Below, piece by piece: positions 46,218 to 59,900 of a stretch of 64,000 bases of DNA (position 1 is its first letter; each line of letters opens with the position of its first letter). The notes under the pieces were generated by a model. That model saw nothing but the letters and a program-made list of their open reading frames with translations, made no database searches and was not told the DNA's origin. Source of the DNA: [Phialemoniopsis] sp. UDSM-2020. Lineage: Eukaryota; Ascomycota; Sordariomycetes; Thyridiales; Thyridiaceae. The DNA lies in assembly GCA_018873225.1 (NCBI GenBank), contig JAEILZ010000001.1, positions 2,542,001-2,606,000 of the forward strand, given 5' to 3'. A program made the position numbers and the translations under genes.

Positions 46218-46961
46218 ATGCCTCCTATTCCAATTTACAGTGGAAGCCCCATCAATGCGGCCAAAGCATCTGGCGTAACGCCGGAGACCGCCCCTCCGGC
46301 CGAGGGCGCCGCTGCGTCCGGACAGCAGCAGACGGCGGCCACAACAACTCGTCCAGCTGCTGAAGGGCATGCATATCCAGCAGCCCGGCCAGGGCAGGCT
46401 CCGTACGCGCCAGTGCCGACGGGGACCGCTCAGATTTCTCAGGGACCACCTGTTCAACCCACTCCAACGACCCGGCAAGAAAGCGACGGTCCTCCGGCGC
46501 CGCAGCCCGGAGCGGTTCCGGTCCCTCCTGGCACTGGCCACACGTCTCATCTTCCCCCGCCGCCGAAAGCAGGCGAGAAGTTTATTCCACCTACCCAGAG
46601 AGAAGCACAGCAAGGCCCTGTGACATCCTTTATTCCACCCCAAATGGGCGTTCCGGCGCCCACTATGCCGTATGCTGAACGGGGGACCGCAACCGCTACC
46701 GGCCCTGGCTTTTCCCAGGGAGCCGCGGAAGACGCTTTCGAGCATCCGCCTGGCTACCACCAGAATACCGGTGCCGCGGACATGTCCAGCTACACAAGAC
46801 CGCCGGCCTCCACATACTCTTCCTACGAGTCGGGTCCTGGGGGGTTAGGCAATGAGGACGATGAAGGTGTTTGGGATACGGCAAGAAAATTCGTCCAGAC
46901 AGCCGGGAAGAAGTTGTCTGAAGCCGAGAGCGAGGTCTGGAAGAGAATCAACAAAGACTAG
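46218..46961 (+). CDS. Proline-rich conserved fungal protein with C-terminal amphipathic helix
   Basis: Single exon, 247 residues. It starts MPPIPIYSGSPINAAKASGV, a well-formed N-terminus typical of a conserved fungal protein I cannot name. The body (20-200) is Pro/Ala/Gly/Thr/Gln-rich and should be disordered. The C-terminus, about residues 215-247, is a charged amphipathic helix: GVWDTARKFVQTAGKKLSEA then ESEVWKRINKD. The contrast between conserved-looking ends and a low-complexity middle supports a real adaptor-like protein. The ATG lies shortly after a pyrimidine-rich leader. No catalytic domain, signal peptide or membrane segment is seen. Function unknown. Confidence 0.8.
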   Translation: MPPIPIYSGSPINAAKASGVTPETAPPAEGAAASGQQQTAATTTRPAAEGHAYPAARPGQAPYAPVPTGTAQISQGPPVQPTPTTRQESDGPPAPQPGAVPVPPGTGHTSHLPPPPKAGEKFIPPTQREAQQGPVTSFIPPQMGVPAPTMPYAERGTATATGPGFSQGAAEDAFEHPPGYHQNTGAADMSSYTRPPASTYSSYESGPGGLGNEDDEGVWDTARKFVQTAGKKLSEAESEVWKRINKD

Positions 46962-49900
46962 AGACTTCGGGCCATATTCACGGACTTTCCTTGTTCTGCT
47001 CGCCGAGGCTCGTGACAATACGAAAATAGCAATTCGTGGTCATCTGCGGTAGCCCACAAGTCCGACAAACTCGTAAGATCTTATTCATCTTTCTTTCTCA
47101 TAGCGTCTCCGGACACAACTCGTACCCGACGCTTGGACTCTTGCTCAACACCGATTCAAGGCGATCATGAGAGGTCTTTACGTACATAAACCGCGTCTCC
47201 CGTCCTCGACTCATAGATAGATACTGAATCAAGTTAGATCACATCCCACATGAGTCCTCCGCGTCCTGGTCATCATACAATAAAGGTGAAGATCTTAGTT
47301 CAGTAGTCTTGTGCCAAGTTTATGCGATACCCGCACTTGGCATCTTCCGGCACCTGAGAGGGCGCCACTCCAGCCCTGCCCGGGAGAACATCCGCGGGAG
47401 CAGTCTTGTACGAGGTGAGAGTTCCCCATTTCATCAAGGATCTCAGTCGATGTATTCCTCCGAACTTGGCCCAGGCCGGCTAAGATGAGCTAGAAGAGAC
47501 AAAGATAGAAAAATGTATCGCGTCATGATGGAGGCAGCCTGGGGCCCCTTGGTGATTTTCATAGGATGGCGCAGTTATTGACCAAGGTGCTTAACGGCAA
47601 AAGTATGAAGTAATTTCCCAAAATGGACAACTTTGTCATGCACGCAAAGTAGGTGTCCACGTTAGCAAGTAAGTCAAGCTAACCCCCCCCCGATGTCCGT
47701 TCGCCGGCGTCTCCGGGCGACAAACAAGTCGAGGGAGGGGCAGCATCCCCACAGAACACGTCGAAGGCTCGTAGAAGGATGCTTAGCGGCATCTTGAGCA
47801 GGGCAGGTTGAGCAGGGGAGTAGAGAGGGCTGGCAAGGATGGGAATTGAAGTCCTCGCGACAGTGCGATTATGTCGCGTCAAGCATTTCTACCAGTACTT
47901 ACCTGGGACACGCCTGGCGGATGAGAGCTGGTTGTCTTTACATGATGAACAACCACAATGAAAGATCCTCCCTCGGAACCGGTGTCAGACGGCTCAGGAC
48001 CGAGTCTCCTGCAGGCGACGCGAGCGTGCCTGGCCGGGCCGTCAAAGAGAGGAACAAAATCTAGGTTGGCTACGAGAAGTGCGTCTGAAGGGCGGCGTGC
48101 GCGGAAGCTACCACGGCTGACCTACCAAGACACGCCCATTTTCCGATCTTTTTGAGGTACGCATGAATTTCAATATTGATGTGGGACGGTACAAGCCTTA
48201 TAGCTCAGCTCCTAATAGCACCCAGGCGCGCCACTTGCGGAGAACAGAACAGATCGCGGAGGAACAATACCTAGCTGGGTAAGCGGTAGCGAAGATGGGG
48301 GTGGGAAGAGTACATGATCGCGCAACAAGTCCTTCTGCTCAAGATGTCACCTCTTCTTCTTCACAGAGAGCCCCTGGATAGCTCTGGCTGGTCGCCGAAT
48401 ATCTGGCAAGATGACGTCGACATTGGCTCAAGACTATCTTCATCAACATCTAAGCCACGCTGGATAGCTATGGAGCAGGAGATGAGGAAACAGGTCTGCG
48501 CCACCAGGGACGAGACAATGGCTCGACATCAAGGTGGGCTGGGTAGGCGCTGATGATCCCGACTTCGGAAGTACATCGCTACTCAGCTATGACATGTCAA
48601 CGTGTACGGAGTACGTTACGGATCAGAGGAAGAAGAAGTGGGAAGTAGAGGCCTCTCAACACCGACACTGACTAAATGTCTTGTCAGCACCATCCAGACA
48701 CGCGTGGTCAAGAGACCCGAGGTCCACAAGGCTGGTCCAGACGGCCCCGGATCGCTTCGCGAATGTGTTTCCGAGTGTCGTATCGACGGGAATCGCTGCT
48801 GTTGCACATACACGCGCGCACACGCAGACCACACACGAGCAAAGGGTTTTGTTGAGTTGGCAGACCAACCGACGTCAGACGGGTACTTTAGGTATTCATG
48901 AGTAAAGAGAAAGATGTTGAAAGAGAGAAATACCAACAGTAAAGTGAAGTGACGGGCGGGGCCACAAAACGAGACAGGGGCCAGGGATTTCTGTGACAGA
49001 TCTGAGACACTTAAAACCCCCTGCCAAACCTTAGCCATCCCTGCAACAGCCCGTCCAGACCCCGGCCGGGCCCCGCTGTAAACCACTGACAGCGAATCTT
49101 GTTGCGTCCCGGCCAGGGGGGCTCCAGGCCCACTGCTGCCACTGGCTCCCCCTCCACATCTCAAAAAAGTGCAGGCTGCAGGCACTGGTCAGCCCCTGCA
49201 ATGATACTTGTGGTCCTGCCCAATCACAGCGCGGGCCGACCCAGTCTAATCGCGGACTTCGAACGACGCGTCGTCCTTCTCGACTGACTCCCCCTTCCCA
49301 CCATTCTACAGAGTACAGAGTTATATCCAAGCCATCTGTTATACCCTTCTCTTCGGCTCTGTATTCGGCGCCTGGACAACTCTGACCACTCACTTGGGCA
49401 ACTACTGTTCGTGACCTGGCTTGCTCTGGACCAGTCAAGTCGATTTCGCGGGATCTGCACCGTCATCCCTCGAGGCCTATTTTGTCTGTCCCGATAGACA
49501 AGTCTCTTCTCCCGTGTTTAAGATATAGCCCCGACGGCGCCGTTGTCTGATATCGTGCAGCAATGGATTCATCTAGACGATATCAGTGGGTATGGTCGGC
49601 GTGCGTGCCAAGTCCCCAAGCGAGCAGAACGGGAGACGTGCTGCGAGGATGAGGATGAGGATGAGTCGCTTGCGCGCGTGCAGCAAAACCCCAAACCCAA
49701 ACCAGGAGCACGGTGATGCCAAACAGCGTGCCGATGTTAGATTTTCCTGCCAAACAGTCTCGTTCGTGATCTCCCCTAGGTGCAAGTGATTGGACTGGGG
49801 TAAACGGGGTAAATGGCAAGTTTCTAGTTTCCTGCAGTTTCCTGATCCGTCATCTGCACGCTTCTTTGAAATAACCTATGACGGATTTGCGGTGCCTAAG

Positions 49901-51747
49901 CTCGGCGTCTGGCAATCTCTCTCTCTCGGGGATCTGAGGAAGAGAGGCTCGGTAGGTATCATACGAGCCCTCGACCCTTCGACCCTCCAACCCTTCAACC
50001 CTTCAAACATTGAACCCTCGTCGTGTCTCCGCCGCGCACACACGCTCACCCTGCGCGCGCGAACGCACCAGCTTCTGCCGCAGTCGTCGACTGCCAAGGC
50101 CCGACATGCCCGCAATTGTTTGGATTTCTTCGCCGATCACCCTCGTGCCTCGAAATTCTCCCCTCAGCCTGCCCTGGAAGTTGTCGGGCATCGCCACTCG
50201 TCGAGGCATAGAGATGAGACAAGCCACCTCCTCTGGTGCTCATCGAGAGAGGGTCTCTCTACCCTCCCTCTCTTAAAACCCCCCCTGCTCCGCTCCCTTG
50301 TCCCCTGTCCCTGGCCCGTTGGCACTGGGGCTGGCCCACATGGGAAAACCCCCATTGAGTAAGGCCGGTTTCTTCTTTTTCCTCACACATCCTTTCATCA
50401 CCACTCTCGAGTCTACACCTCCTTGCTTTGCCTTGGGTGCTAGTCCAGTCTTGTCGGCCTGGTAGTCCTTTGGGCTCCATCTTGCTCCCTTGCATTTCCT
50501 TACCGGTGATTTTCTTTCGTCTCTATTCCCTGCGCCAGATGCCCGAATCTGATCTGGTCTATCCGGTTTCGACAAGTGTGGGATGACTGTGTCTGTGGGT
50601 AGCCTGCCCGTTCTGTTTTATCCCATCCCCCCCTCCTCCCTGCTCCTCCTCTTCTTCCCACAGAGAAACCATGTCTGGATCCGTCCCTGGTTCATCGGCA
50701 CCTCGATCCCACAGTTCCCCATCATCGACAAGATGTAACCCTGTACACCCTGTACGGCGGATCCTTGCAACTTGCCTCGTTCTGGCTAGGTGGGAGAGGC
50801 AGGAGGCGGCCAAGCACCGCTCTCGCACACCATCCTGTTCTGCAAAGCCCACAGACAACAGTCTCGTTTGTATCAGGAACATCCGGCTTAGCTCCTACCG
50901 GTGTTCCGAGCCTGACCGTGTTGGACCATTGGTCTGGCCGCCTTGCTGGTACCTACCTGCTCCGTACCTAGTCGTGAATCTATTGTAACCTGTTCTTCTT
51001 ATACCCTTGAGGTCCTGCGCCGCCCCTCTACCCAGATGGCTCTCTTGCTCCTCTTTCGCGACGTCCCACACTCCCAAGCCTGCTGCCCGCTTCTTCCATT
51101 GCTAGTCACTCCTTTTGTCTACTAGTTTGTCGTATAATATTTTCCTTGCTATCACACTCTGGTTATAATACACCAAGAGCTGGCTCTCTTCCCACCCGGG
51201 TGCCAGTTTTGCGTGCACATCGGTCGTCGAACGAGTTTGTCCTGGACTCCAAACTCACCACATTCCTTTTTATCTCCAACACCGGCCCATCACGCCCAAC
51301 TACACCGTCCTCGCCGCTCTCGCCGCTGCGTGCTCATTCACACTGCCTCAACGCGAGGCATTACGATCATTATCGTTTCAGAGAGATTATTGAGGCTCAA
51401 CCCGTACCCACAACACTCATTATTGCAACACACCTCGGACCACAGCCCGCCACAAACCCAACCAGGCCCTCGATACATCACGTCTTCGCCGGAGATTATC
51501 GATCGTCCCAATCCCATCTAGTCATCCCACTCGCTCACGATCTGGTCAGTAGCAAGACCCCACGAGGCTCCTAACTCATATACCTTGATCCTTCCTAGGC
51601 TGGGTGGAGCCTGTCAACTGGGCGTCCGTTCACCTCGCTCATTTCCGTCTTTACATTCATGCTAACGTATTAACATCCTCCCCAGCTTCCGGTCGTTGAT
51701 AGATTAACCACACCACTCTCTTGTCTTTGTGTGAACCTCGCGGTGCC
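46962..51747. other. Long gene-free region and leader of the Rua1-like gene
   Basis: About 4.8 kb. Open frames (48602-48901, 49031-49438 minus, 49790-50362 and others) show no recognisable family and have chance composition. It contains a TACGGAGTA site (48605-48613), a C9 run near 47683, and dense pyrimidine-rich plus-strand DNA from about 49940 to 51720. The latter may be a long 5' leader. A plausible leader intron is 51545-51685 (GTCAGT donor, GCTAAC branch-like site, CCCAG acceptor). A non-coding transcript cannot be excluded. Confidence 0.45.
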
Positions 51748-53908
51748 ATGGACTCTGGTCAACCCCAATTGTAAGCCGCACCCTGGTTCCCTCTCTGCCA
51801 GGATCTCGTTGTTAACACACTTATAGACGTCAAGAGATACAGGCGTCTTCTTTCAACTTCAACCCCAATAACCACTATAGAAGGGCCGGTCCCCCACCGC
51901 GGCCAACCCCCATCGTCACCATGAACGGAAATGAGATGCCAGTAAAGACCGACACGATGGGTGCGCCTCAAGGAGTCTGGACTACGCCCACGTCGCAGGG
52001 CATGCGGCCGCGTCCCGCCACCATCCATGAAGGCTTCTCATACGTGACTGGCGACGGCTTCGAAGGTCTTCCCTCGTGGGACTCGTCTAGTTTGTCCATG
52101 CAGCAGACGCCGAGCGATAGCATGCCCTCTCGCCCAATTTCTGTCCATGAACAATTCTATCCAACCACAACTATGGACGGTGGTATGTCGAACATTGTTG
52201 AATCGAGCTTGAGCCATCTTGCTGACTGACTTGATGCAGGTAACTGGGTTCAAAAACCGTGCGGGGAGGACCATCTTGAGCTGCACCTGGACACCGACCT
52301 CGGCAACATAGGTCAGGCCTACACCACCGACGAGGCTATCCCCATTCTGGACCTCAGATACTCGGGCCCGCCGTTGGAAGGTGATGCTCTGAACTTTGAC
52401 GCCGGATTGAATCCCCGAAGGATGTCGGGGTCTTCTTTCACCATGTCAACCTCGGGCGGCTTGTCAGACATGCCTTCTTACGAAGATTTCTCTGCCGCAT
52501 TGTCGGACGCCCCATCATTCAGCTCAGACTATCCTCCGCCGTCTAACAGAAACTCTTTGATGTCGTCAACACAGTTGTCTCCGGTCGCATCGCCAAGAAT
52601 GACACCCCAGACCCGCTCCGAACTGGTCAGAACTCAAAGTCGCGGAAGAGCCTCTCCATCGCCGCGCCCAGGCATGCGGTCGGCTCCTTATAGTGTCGAA
52701 ACCGGCCGGAACAAGAGGTGGTCGACAGGATCCTACGGGACCGGCCCCAACAAGCGGCCGGCGCCTTTCGTGTATCATCATCCCCACGATCCGTTCGCAG
52801 CCCGCATGTCATCACGGCACTCGTCTCCGACTATTGCTCAGAACCAGCTTCCCCTCAACTTCGGCAACCTGCAAGCAGTCCAGCAGCCTCCTTTCTATAT
52901 GGCGCCAAACCCTGCCTTCCCACGCCATAGTATGCTTCTGCCCTCTCAGCTGCCGTCGCAAGCATTCCATCCCGAGATGCATCACTTTGACAACCCCCCA
53001 CCATTGCTTTCTCATGGGCTTTTCCGTATGCTTCAGAGCAATGGCGACCCTCACTCCCTGCACGGGCACTATACCGACCTGTCGGATCCACCAGACTTAT
53101 ACGCATCCCTGAATGAGGAACAAATTCCGCCACCACCTGAGGACATGAACCCGTCGGACCCGGATTTGGTGCCCCACGAGCAAGAGCTCAGATTTGATGG
53201 TGATCTCTACACACCGAGATGGGTCCGCGGTCATGGTAACAAGCGTGAAGGATGGTGTGGCATTTGCAAACCAGGGCGTTGGCTTGTCCTGAAGAACTCG
53301 GCTTTCTGGTACGACAAGAGCTTCACTCACGGCATCAGCGCTGCCACAGGCAATCCATTTCAAGAACCGCAGGAGACGAGACGGATGGATGGCAACCCGG
53401 ATGTGTGGGAGGGTCTGTGTGGATCTTGCAATGACTGGATAGCTCTTGTATCGAGCAAAAAGAAGGGCACCACCTGGTTCCGCCATGCGTACAAGGTAAG
53501 TCTGATCAACCTCACCTCTAAGCTGGTATGAGCTAACCTGGAGACCAGTGCCACACCCATCCCAAGATCAAGGACGCCCCTAAGCGCCGAAGAGAGAGCA
53601 GTCACACACGCCTGGCCGCTGCTAACATGGCCAAGCCCAAAGTTGAGCCGCAGACACCGCTGACGCCGCAAATGACACCAGCAAGCATGTCTGTTGCCAC
53701 GACGCCAACTCCAGCGCACCCGCAGCCAGTACCACACATGCAGGCACAGCAGCTTCAGCCGCCGCAGATGCAGCATCTGCCGCCCCCGCCGCCACCGACG
53801 TCGCATCCGCAAATGGTGCGCATCGAGGTGACACAACCGCAGCCACCACAACAGCCACAGGCAAGGGTGGTGATGAGCTCACTGGACGGGATGACCAACA
53901 TGATCTGA
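51748..53908 (+). CDS. Rua1/Meu26-type transcription regulator
   Basis: Four predicted exons (51748-51770, 51827-52182, 52240-53495, 53549-53908) encode 664 residues. Exon 1 is 23 nt (MDSGQPQL). The joins QL-RQEIQASS, TMDGGNWVQK and HAYK-CHTHPK are in frame. The first 440 residues are Ser/Pro/Met-rich and disordered. At about 446-556 is the Rua1 C-terminal domain (Pfam Rua1_C): LYTPRWVRGHGNKREGWC, GICKPGRWLVLKNSAFWYDK, GLCGSCNDWI and WFRHAYKCHTHPK. Its Cys/His set (CGIC, CGSC, H, CHTH) is likely zinc-binding. The tail is Pro/Gln-rich. Characterised relatives are Rua1 of Ustilago maydis, a regulator of glycolipid synthesis, and S. pombe Meu26. Target genes here are unknown. Domain identity is firm; the short first exon is less certain. 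Confidence 0.9.
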
Positions 53909-56900
53909 GTATGGGGTTGCAGGAGACTCGATTTCTACGCAATGGGGTAGCGGATGCAATGTGTGCGATTCAACCCGCAGTGGGAACAACAGAACGATTT
54001 TGCGAAACGCGACTTTTCACTCATTTTCATATTTCGAACTACGACGACGACAAACTCGGATAACTTATAGAATGGCATTCAGGGACTGGGACACGAAAGT
54101 CTTTGGTCTGGCCTGGGTCAACAGGAAGCAGCCCAGGCTTCCTTTCCACCTGGACCACACCTTCGGATGAACGACTTACGGTCATTTTCTTTTCTCAATC
54201 AGAGCCGGTGATAGGCATGCCTGGAAACACGGAAATCCGAGAAACTCTCGGAAGGCGACTCACACGGAGGAGACGGAGATGAAGTTTGAATACCCCCCAA
54301 TGCATGAATGCACAGCATGACGACTTTCCTTTACTAGTTTTTAACACACTTCTGAAAACCACCACAGCCTGCAGGGCCAGGGAATGGGAGCTTAATCGGC
54401 GGGCTCGAGTTGAGATCACGACAACTTGGTCCTGCAGGCAGGTTGGTACACACTGTTACGCGAGACCATCGACAGTCTCGTCCCCCCTACTGAATTTCCT
54501 TACAAACTGTCTTGACCTACCCTTTTATCTCGCTGTTGACATGCGAACACTTTCTTCCCTTTAATCTTAGATAGCTGCTTTTTTTCGGGAGTGCGAGCGA
54601 ACCAAGAGGGTGATTTTCTGGTACGAGACCCTGCAGAGGGTCTTTGGAAAGAGGAGGAAAAGAGGATGGGATGGATGGATATACCTAGGATACCAGAATA
54701 ACGTTGAATGAATGAAGCACCGTCTGCATTTCCAAAAAGACCAACTCACACCTAGACAAGATGTATCGAGTGCTTTGTTTTCTCTCTGTGAACCGGCGTA
54801 TAAGCCCCCTTCCTAGTCGTACGGAAGTTGCCGTTGTCATGAGTTTCGAAGAGGCGTTCGAAAGGGGTCGTGTTAGAGCAGTTCTTGGCTCAAGACAACT
54901 CAGAGGCCGTTTGGTTTCGAAGAAGTTTCGAGGCAGACTTCTAAACATAGATCACTTTGCTTTGTGCGTCTCGCGACACCGACAGGGCTGATGAGGTGTT
55001 CTCATCAGGTCCCGATGTTTCAAAGACGTGGAGGACGGAGGACGGGGTTGACACACAGAAGTCTCGGATCATGATGTGCAACCGAGTACTGGGGTGAATG
55101 TCTTTCTACATGCGCGTGATACTATCTCGTACATACCACCGGCGTCAAGAACACACGGATGCACCTTAGAGAGACACAAGCGGCTGTATTCAGGAAACTG
55201 CAGACGCAGGTTCGGCGCTTAACGCATTGAGTCTTTGCCGCCGCGTGGGCTGCCCGGTGTCACAGGGACGGGCTGCATCACTTACACGGGCTATACCGGC
55301 ACTGAGAGACCTTCTTCTTTGCATATCACCTTGCGTCGATTTGATCAAAAGACTTGTAATTGTCTCGAGCGCTAATCATGGCCAGAAAGATACAAGACTT
55401 TTTGCAAACAATATCAGGAAGCCGCTGGGGTGGTCGCAGATCAGAGTACAGGGGCTGAGAGCATTGCATCTGGTAGGGCTGAGCGCCGCCAATCACTGCT
55501 TCTGATTCCCGGGCCGCAGATTTCCGGTGTTACTGTCTCCTGCCTCTCCTTCGCCGCTCTGGTGTAGAACTCAAGAGACCAGACATTCGGTTAACAAACA
55601 TGGAGATTATTGGGCCGAAGAAGACAATGGCTTGGTTCTGGTAGCGATTCGCACGGACGGAAACCGGCTTTCCCCCTCCTCGACGAACCAGTCGTCTTAC
55701 CGGGTGAGGGCGTATCTCGCAATCTCCCACATTCATGCGTGCTTTTCAGCGCACCTTCGGCGGACCAAGATGACGTGCTGCAGGTAGCCGCGGAGGGTGT
55801 CCCTGCCAGCGAGTCCGACATGCACCTGTCTAGACCCCTATTGTCAAGGTGACCTGTCTCTCGATTCGATTGCCCATTCAAGTAAGAGTGTTATCCGGGG
55901 AACATGCCCGGTCCTGTGACAACTGAACCTGGTGGCACTTGCATATTATCTATACAATTCATACCGAAGAGACCCAGTTGGCATACAGAGATCACCTTGA
56001 ATTCTCAAGAATCAGTAGGCATGATCAAGCGATTGAACGGGTAGTCAGTCGGCTGTACGTAGAAAAGGGGCAAATAGAGAACGGCATAGTCGGTGCTTTT
56101 GAGTTTGAGCTACTGCTTACACAGCCATTCTTCGACGACTACTAGTGACTTGCTTGAGCTGGGTCGTTGGCCACATAGAAGATGGGACGACACGGACACT
56201 TATGCGGATTTGGGAACCATGGTCTATCCCGCACAGGCAGGAGGAGATGGGATGGCATTTAGCGACCGTTTGACCGAGCTTGGTGTGCCAGTGAACTCAA
56301 TTGATAGCACAAAAGACGAGACGGAGGCCTGGTCTGTCAGATCATGAGCCTCTCTCCCTCTCTGAAGCGTCCTTTTGTCGTGCTTGGCTCAGCTGTCGAC
56401 GACGGCAGGCGGAGAGCTGAACAAAGCCCACACTCTCCATAATCATAAGTTCCAGTAATGGGTGAGTGACCCCACGTCCTAAGTCAGTAACTAGTGTAGA
56501 TGGCTAGCGATCTCCCATATGTATGTAAGTTGAGGAGAGTTTGCGCTGCGTGCGGGATGGCCCCTGCCGCATCCAAGGAGTGGACCGCACCGGCCGGTCC
56601 GTCCTGTCCAGTCGTTGGCTAGCCACCGCCGGCCTTTGCGACAAAAGACGTTGGTCGTGAAACTACCTTAGTGACTTTGGTGCCGTCTCCTGACTCTTGC
56701 AGAATCTGGAAGTTGGTGCGCACGAACAAGCAGCTTCAACAAGTCTTTCGGAGGATCTGAGCCCACCCACCCTTCCATAAGCCATAAGCTTACACTTTCG
56801 CATCCGGTCCCTCCCAAGCGTCTCCAGGTTGCGAGGTGGTTGCCCGCTATTCAGGGCCATCTCCACCGTTGTGCCATGGCGCTGGATGGGCTAAAACCTG

Positions 56901-59900
56901 CTTTATTGGTGATTGGGTCCACGACAGCTGGCCAGAGGACATTTCGGAAATTGGAGCCCCAGATTTCCCTCCAGTACTGGTCCCTGCTCACCTTCAGCAA
57001 GCGTGCTTCTGGCACTGGTTTCTACCGATCAGTGCTCTGCAATACCGATGCAGACCAAGATGCCAATGTGAACAAGGCCCAGGTTTGCCTGTGGGACTTG
57101 TGGAGGAGAGGCACAGGCTACCGGAGCAAACTGCGAGTCCTGTCCTCTTTGCTAGCGCTCTCTCAAAATTGATAGGGAAATTCCCTGGTCCGTAGATCCC
57201 ACGTCACCCCCCAGAGCAAGGCCGCCATCATCCCTGCTTGCGGGCATGCAACCTCTTAAACCGCAAAGAGGGCATGCAAGCCAGTCTCAGCTAGGTAGTG
57301 GATCATTCGTTTTTCTTTGGGTGAACAGCCACAGGCACGAGCTTTTGCAGACACTGTTTGCTTCGGCGGCAGGCTAGCTAGTGGGAAAAAGGTGAACAAT
57401 TTGATCGAGATCGACGATGCAGGGCAAATTTGATGGCATGGTACCTGCGTGGCGGCGTATCACCCCGTCCCGTTCTATAGCAACCAGCGAGAATAATCCG
57501 TGCCTGGAAATTGCGGCCGGTATGAACTGGCGTGGCAATCTCGAGGGAAAAAAGAGAAGAGCGTCAAATTTGCGGCGATGTATAATGTCTCACCACGACT
57601 GATGGCGATCTTCATGGGCCGAACCATGGAACTAAGGGAACCGTGCCATGGCTTGGCAGCCCCTCGACGAACTTCATCTCGAGCATACCTACCTGCCAGA
57701 AGCCTTGCTTCGGCAGCTAATGGCCAAACTGGATCGTGGTTCCCGTAGGAACTGAGTTGATGCGGGCCTCGGGATGGAGCGAGGGCAGAAGAAGCAATGC
57801 GTATATAGTCGTCAAAGGATCTACCAAAGGGTCTAGGACACACCCTACTGAGAGACCAAGCTTGATGGTATCCGCGGCCGAAATGTAGCCTCCCCGCCCG
57901 AGGCCGGCCCTTGGCTTTCGTCCCGGACTAGACCCGAGAACAAAGACACTTGTCCGTCCCAGCATTCCTGGGGGTCCCTCGATTCGGGGATTGTCACATC
58001 CCCCTTGGGACAGGCTCTCTACATAGTAAGATTATCAAATGCCATATAGAACGCCGCCCCGACTAACGAAAAGGGCCACAGTTGGCTAGTCGAGCCGCTG
58101 AGATCATTGGTGGCGAGCCACAATTCCCGCAGCTTTCCTTTCTATGAAGTTTTACTTGCCGCAGAGATTGATTCCTGTCTGACTTGCAGGCGGTTTGGAG
58201 GACCTCACTGACGAAGAAGCAACGGTAAGAGAGCGGGAGGTTGAAATGAGGGCAGTGGAGGAATAAGCAACATTGCATATCCGCAAGTCATCTTGGCAGC
58301 CCTATCGTCCAGCATCAGTAATTACGACTCGCACGTGCTGCAAGGTGATATATCACAGCGGCCTGATTGTTCTGAGAGGTCGTGCGCACTGCGCCGCCTC
58401 TGTCAGCATCACTCATCAGGCAGGTCTACCGACAACGAGAATGGTGATAATCGCATACCCCATGGCAGGATCTAGGCATGTCCGTAAATAGGTAGCGGCC
58501 GATCTCAAGGTGGTGAAAGGTGCGCTGAAATGTGGAGGCAGAACTGGGGTCCCAGGGACCAAGGTCGTAAATCGATCAAGCCCGAACACTCTGACTTGCC
58601 TGATGCGGAAAGGTAGGCTAATGTAATCTGATATTCCGTGAGAAGACAACCCTGTCTCGGCCCTGCGAATGATGAAATGACAAGACTGGGGCGTTCCAAT
58701 CACCGAATACCTAGAGGAGGGGAGGACTGGGTACCTGTCGTCTTGACCGGCCTCGACTTTGTCTCGTTGCCGTCGTCACTTCACACAATAGGTATGTCTG
58801 TCTGTATGTAGGCCTCAGGAGGCGGGTATGGTTCGCCATGCAGCATGTTGGTGCAGAAGGAGAAAATGGCTTGAGTGGTTGGGGGAGTTGTCGATGGCCA
58901 GTTGGTTTCCTGCATCCCACTTTTTTGACTCACAGATGCAGTAGCCGCCTCCACTGATGCGCCTGGACTGGAACGACTGGGTGAACCAAAAGGGCCTCTG
59001 ACGGCGATTGCCAGTTGCTCTCGTGCCCATGCAGCCAATCAATCATGCCCTTGAAGACGAACAGGTTGTTTCAAGATGGCCTAACAGCTCTCCCGTCCAG
59101 TATCGTAGTTGGCTACCAGAGGAAAAGAAAGAGGGACATACAGATATCCATATCGGGTTGCAGAACGTCATTCATGCTCAAGTGCTGGACATGGTTTGTT
59201 GTAGCATTCCGTCGAAACCATTTCGAGAAACCACTACCTTACCTGAGGACGGACGAGAAAAAGAAAATACAAGCCAGACGTCTACGGAGTACTCCGTACT
59301 GAAAGAACAACCAACGACAAGGCAGAGGAATCAGAACAAGGGTTTGGAATGGCTTTGAATGTCTATCGAGTCAAGAGCCTTGAGGAGAGATTACCCTTCT
59401 GTCACAATCACCCAGGGTCACCGATCGCTGTCAGATCGATCTCTCTGGCGGTGCTTGGTGCTGGTGGCCTCATGCCAAATCGAGTAGTCGACAACTAGCG
59501 CCCATCTACAGAGCTTGACACGTTCCTCGTTCCTCCTCAAGGGTCTGTTGCTTGGCCTGTCAAAAGTCTAGGTCGAGTTGAAGAGAGAGAAAATATTATT
59601 CTGGCCACAAGGGAAGGGGCTGAGGATAAGGTACTGTAGGAGGGTCCAGCCCTTCAAAGGGATGCTTAGGACAAGTTGAAGCCCCGAAGAGGAGACGGAG
59701 ACCACCCAAAAGCAACAGCGCATCAAACGCAGGGAGTAGTGAGGACGGAGCAACAAAACCAGGCTAACGCCCAAAGATTGTCGACCCTGGAACCTAAGCA
59801 AAAAATGACAGGTCCCCGTCCCGGTGCCTGGGTCTCTTTCGCGCTCTCTCTCTCTGTGCTGGTTGCGCTCGCTATTTCTCACCATCTGCAGGGACAGTGT

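Noticed and set aside
49790..50362. 190-codon frame in the Rua1-gene leader
   Set aside because: Repetitive Pro/Ser/Leu content arises from the pyrimidine-rich leader; no domain.
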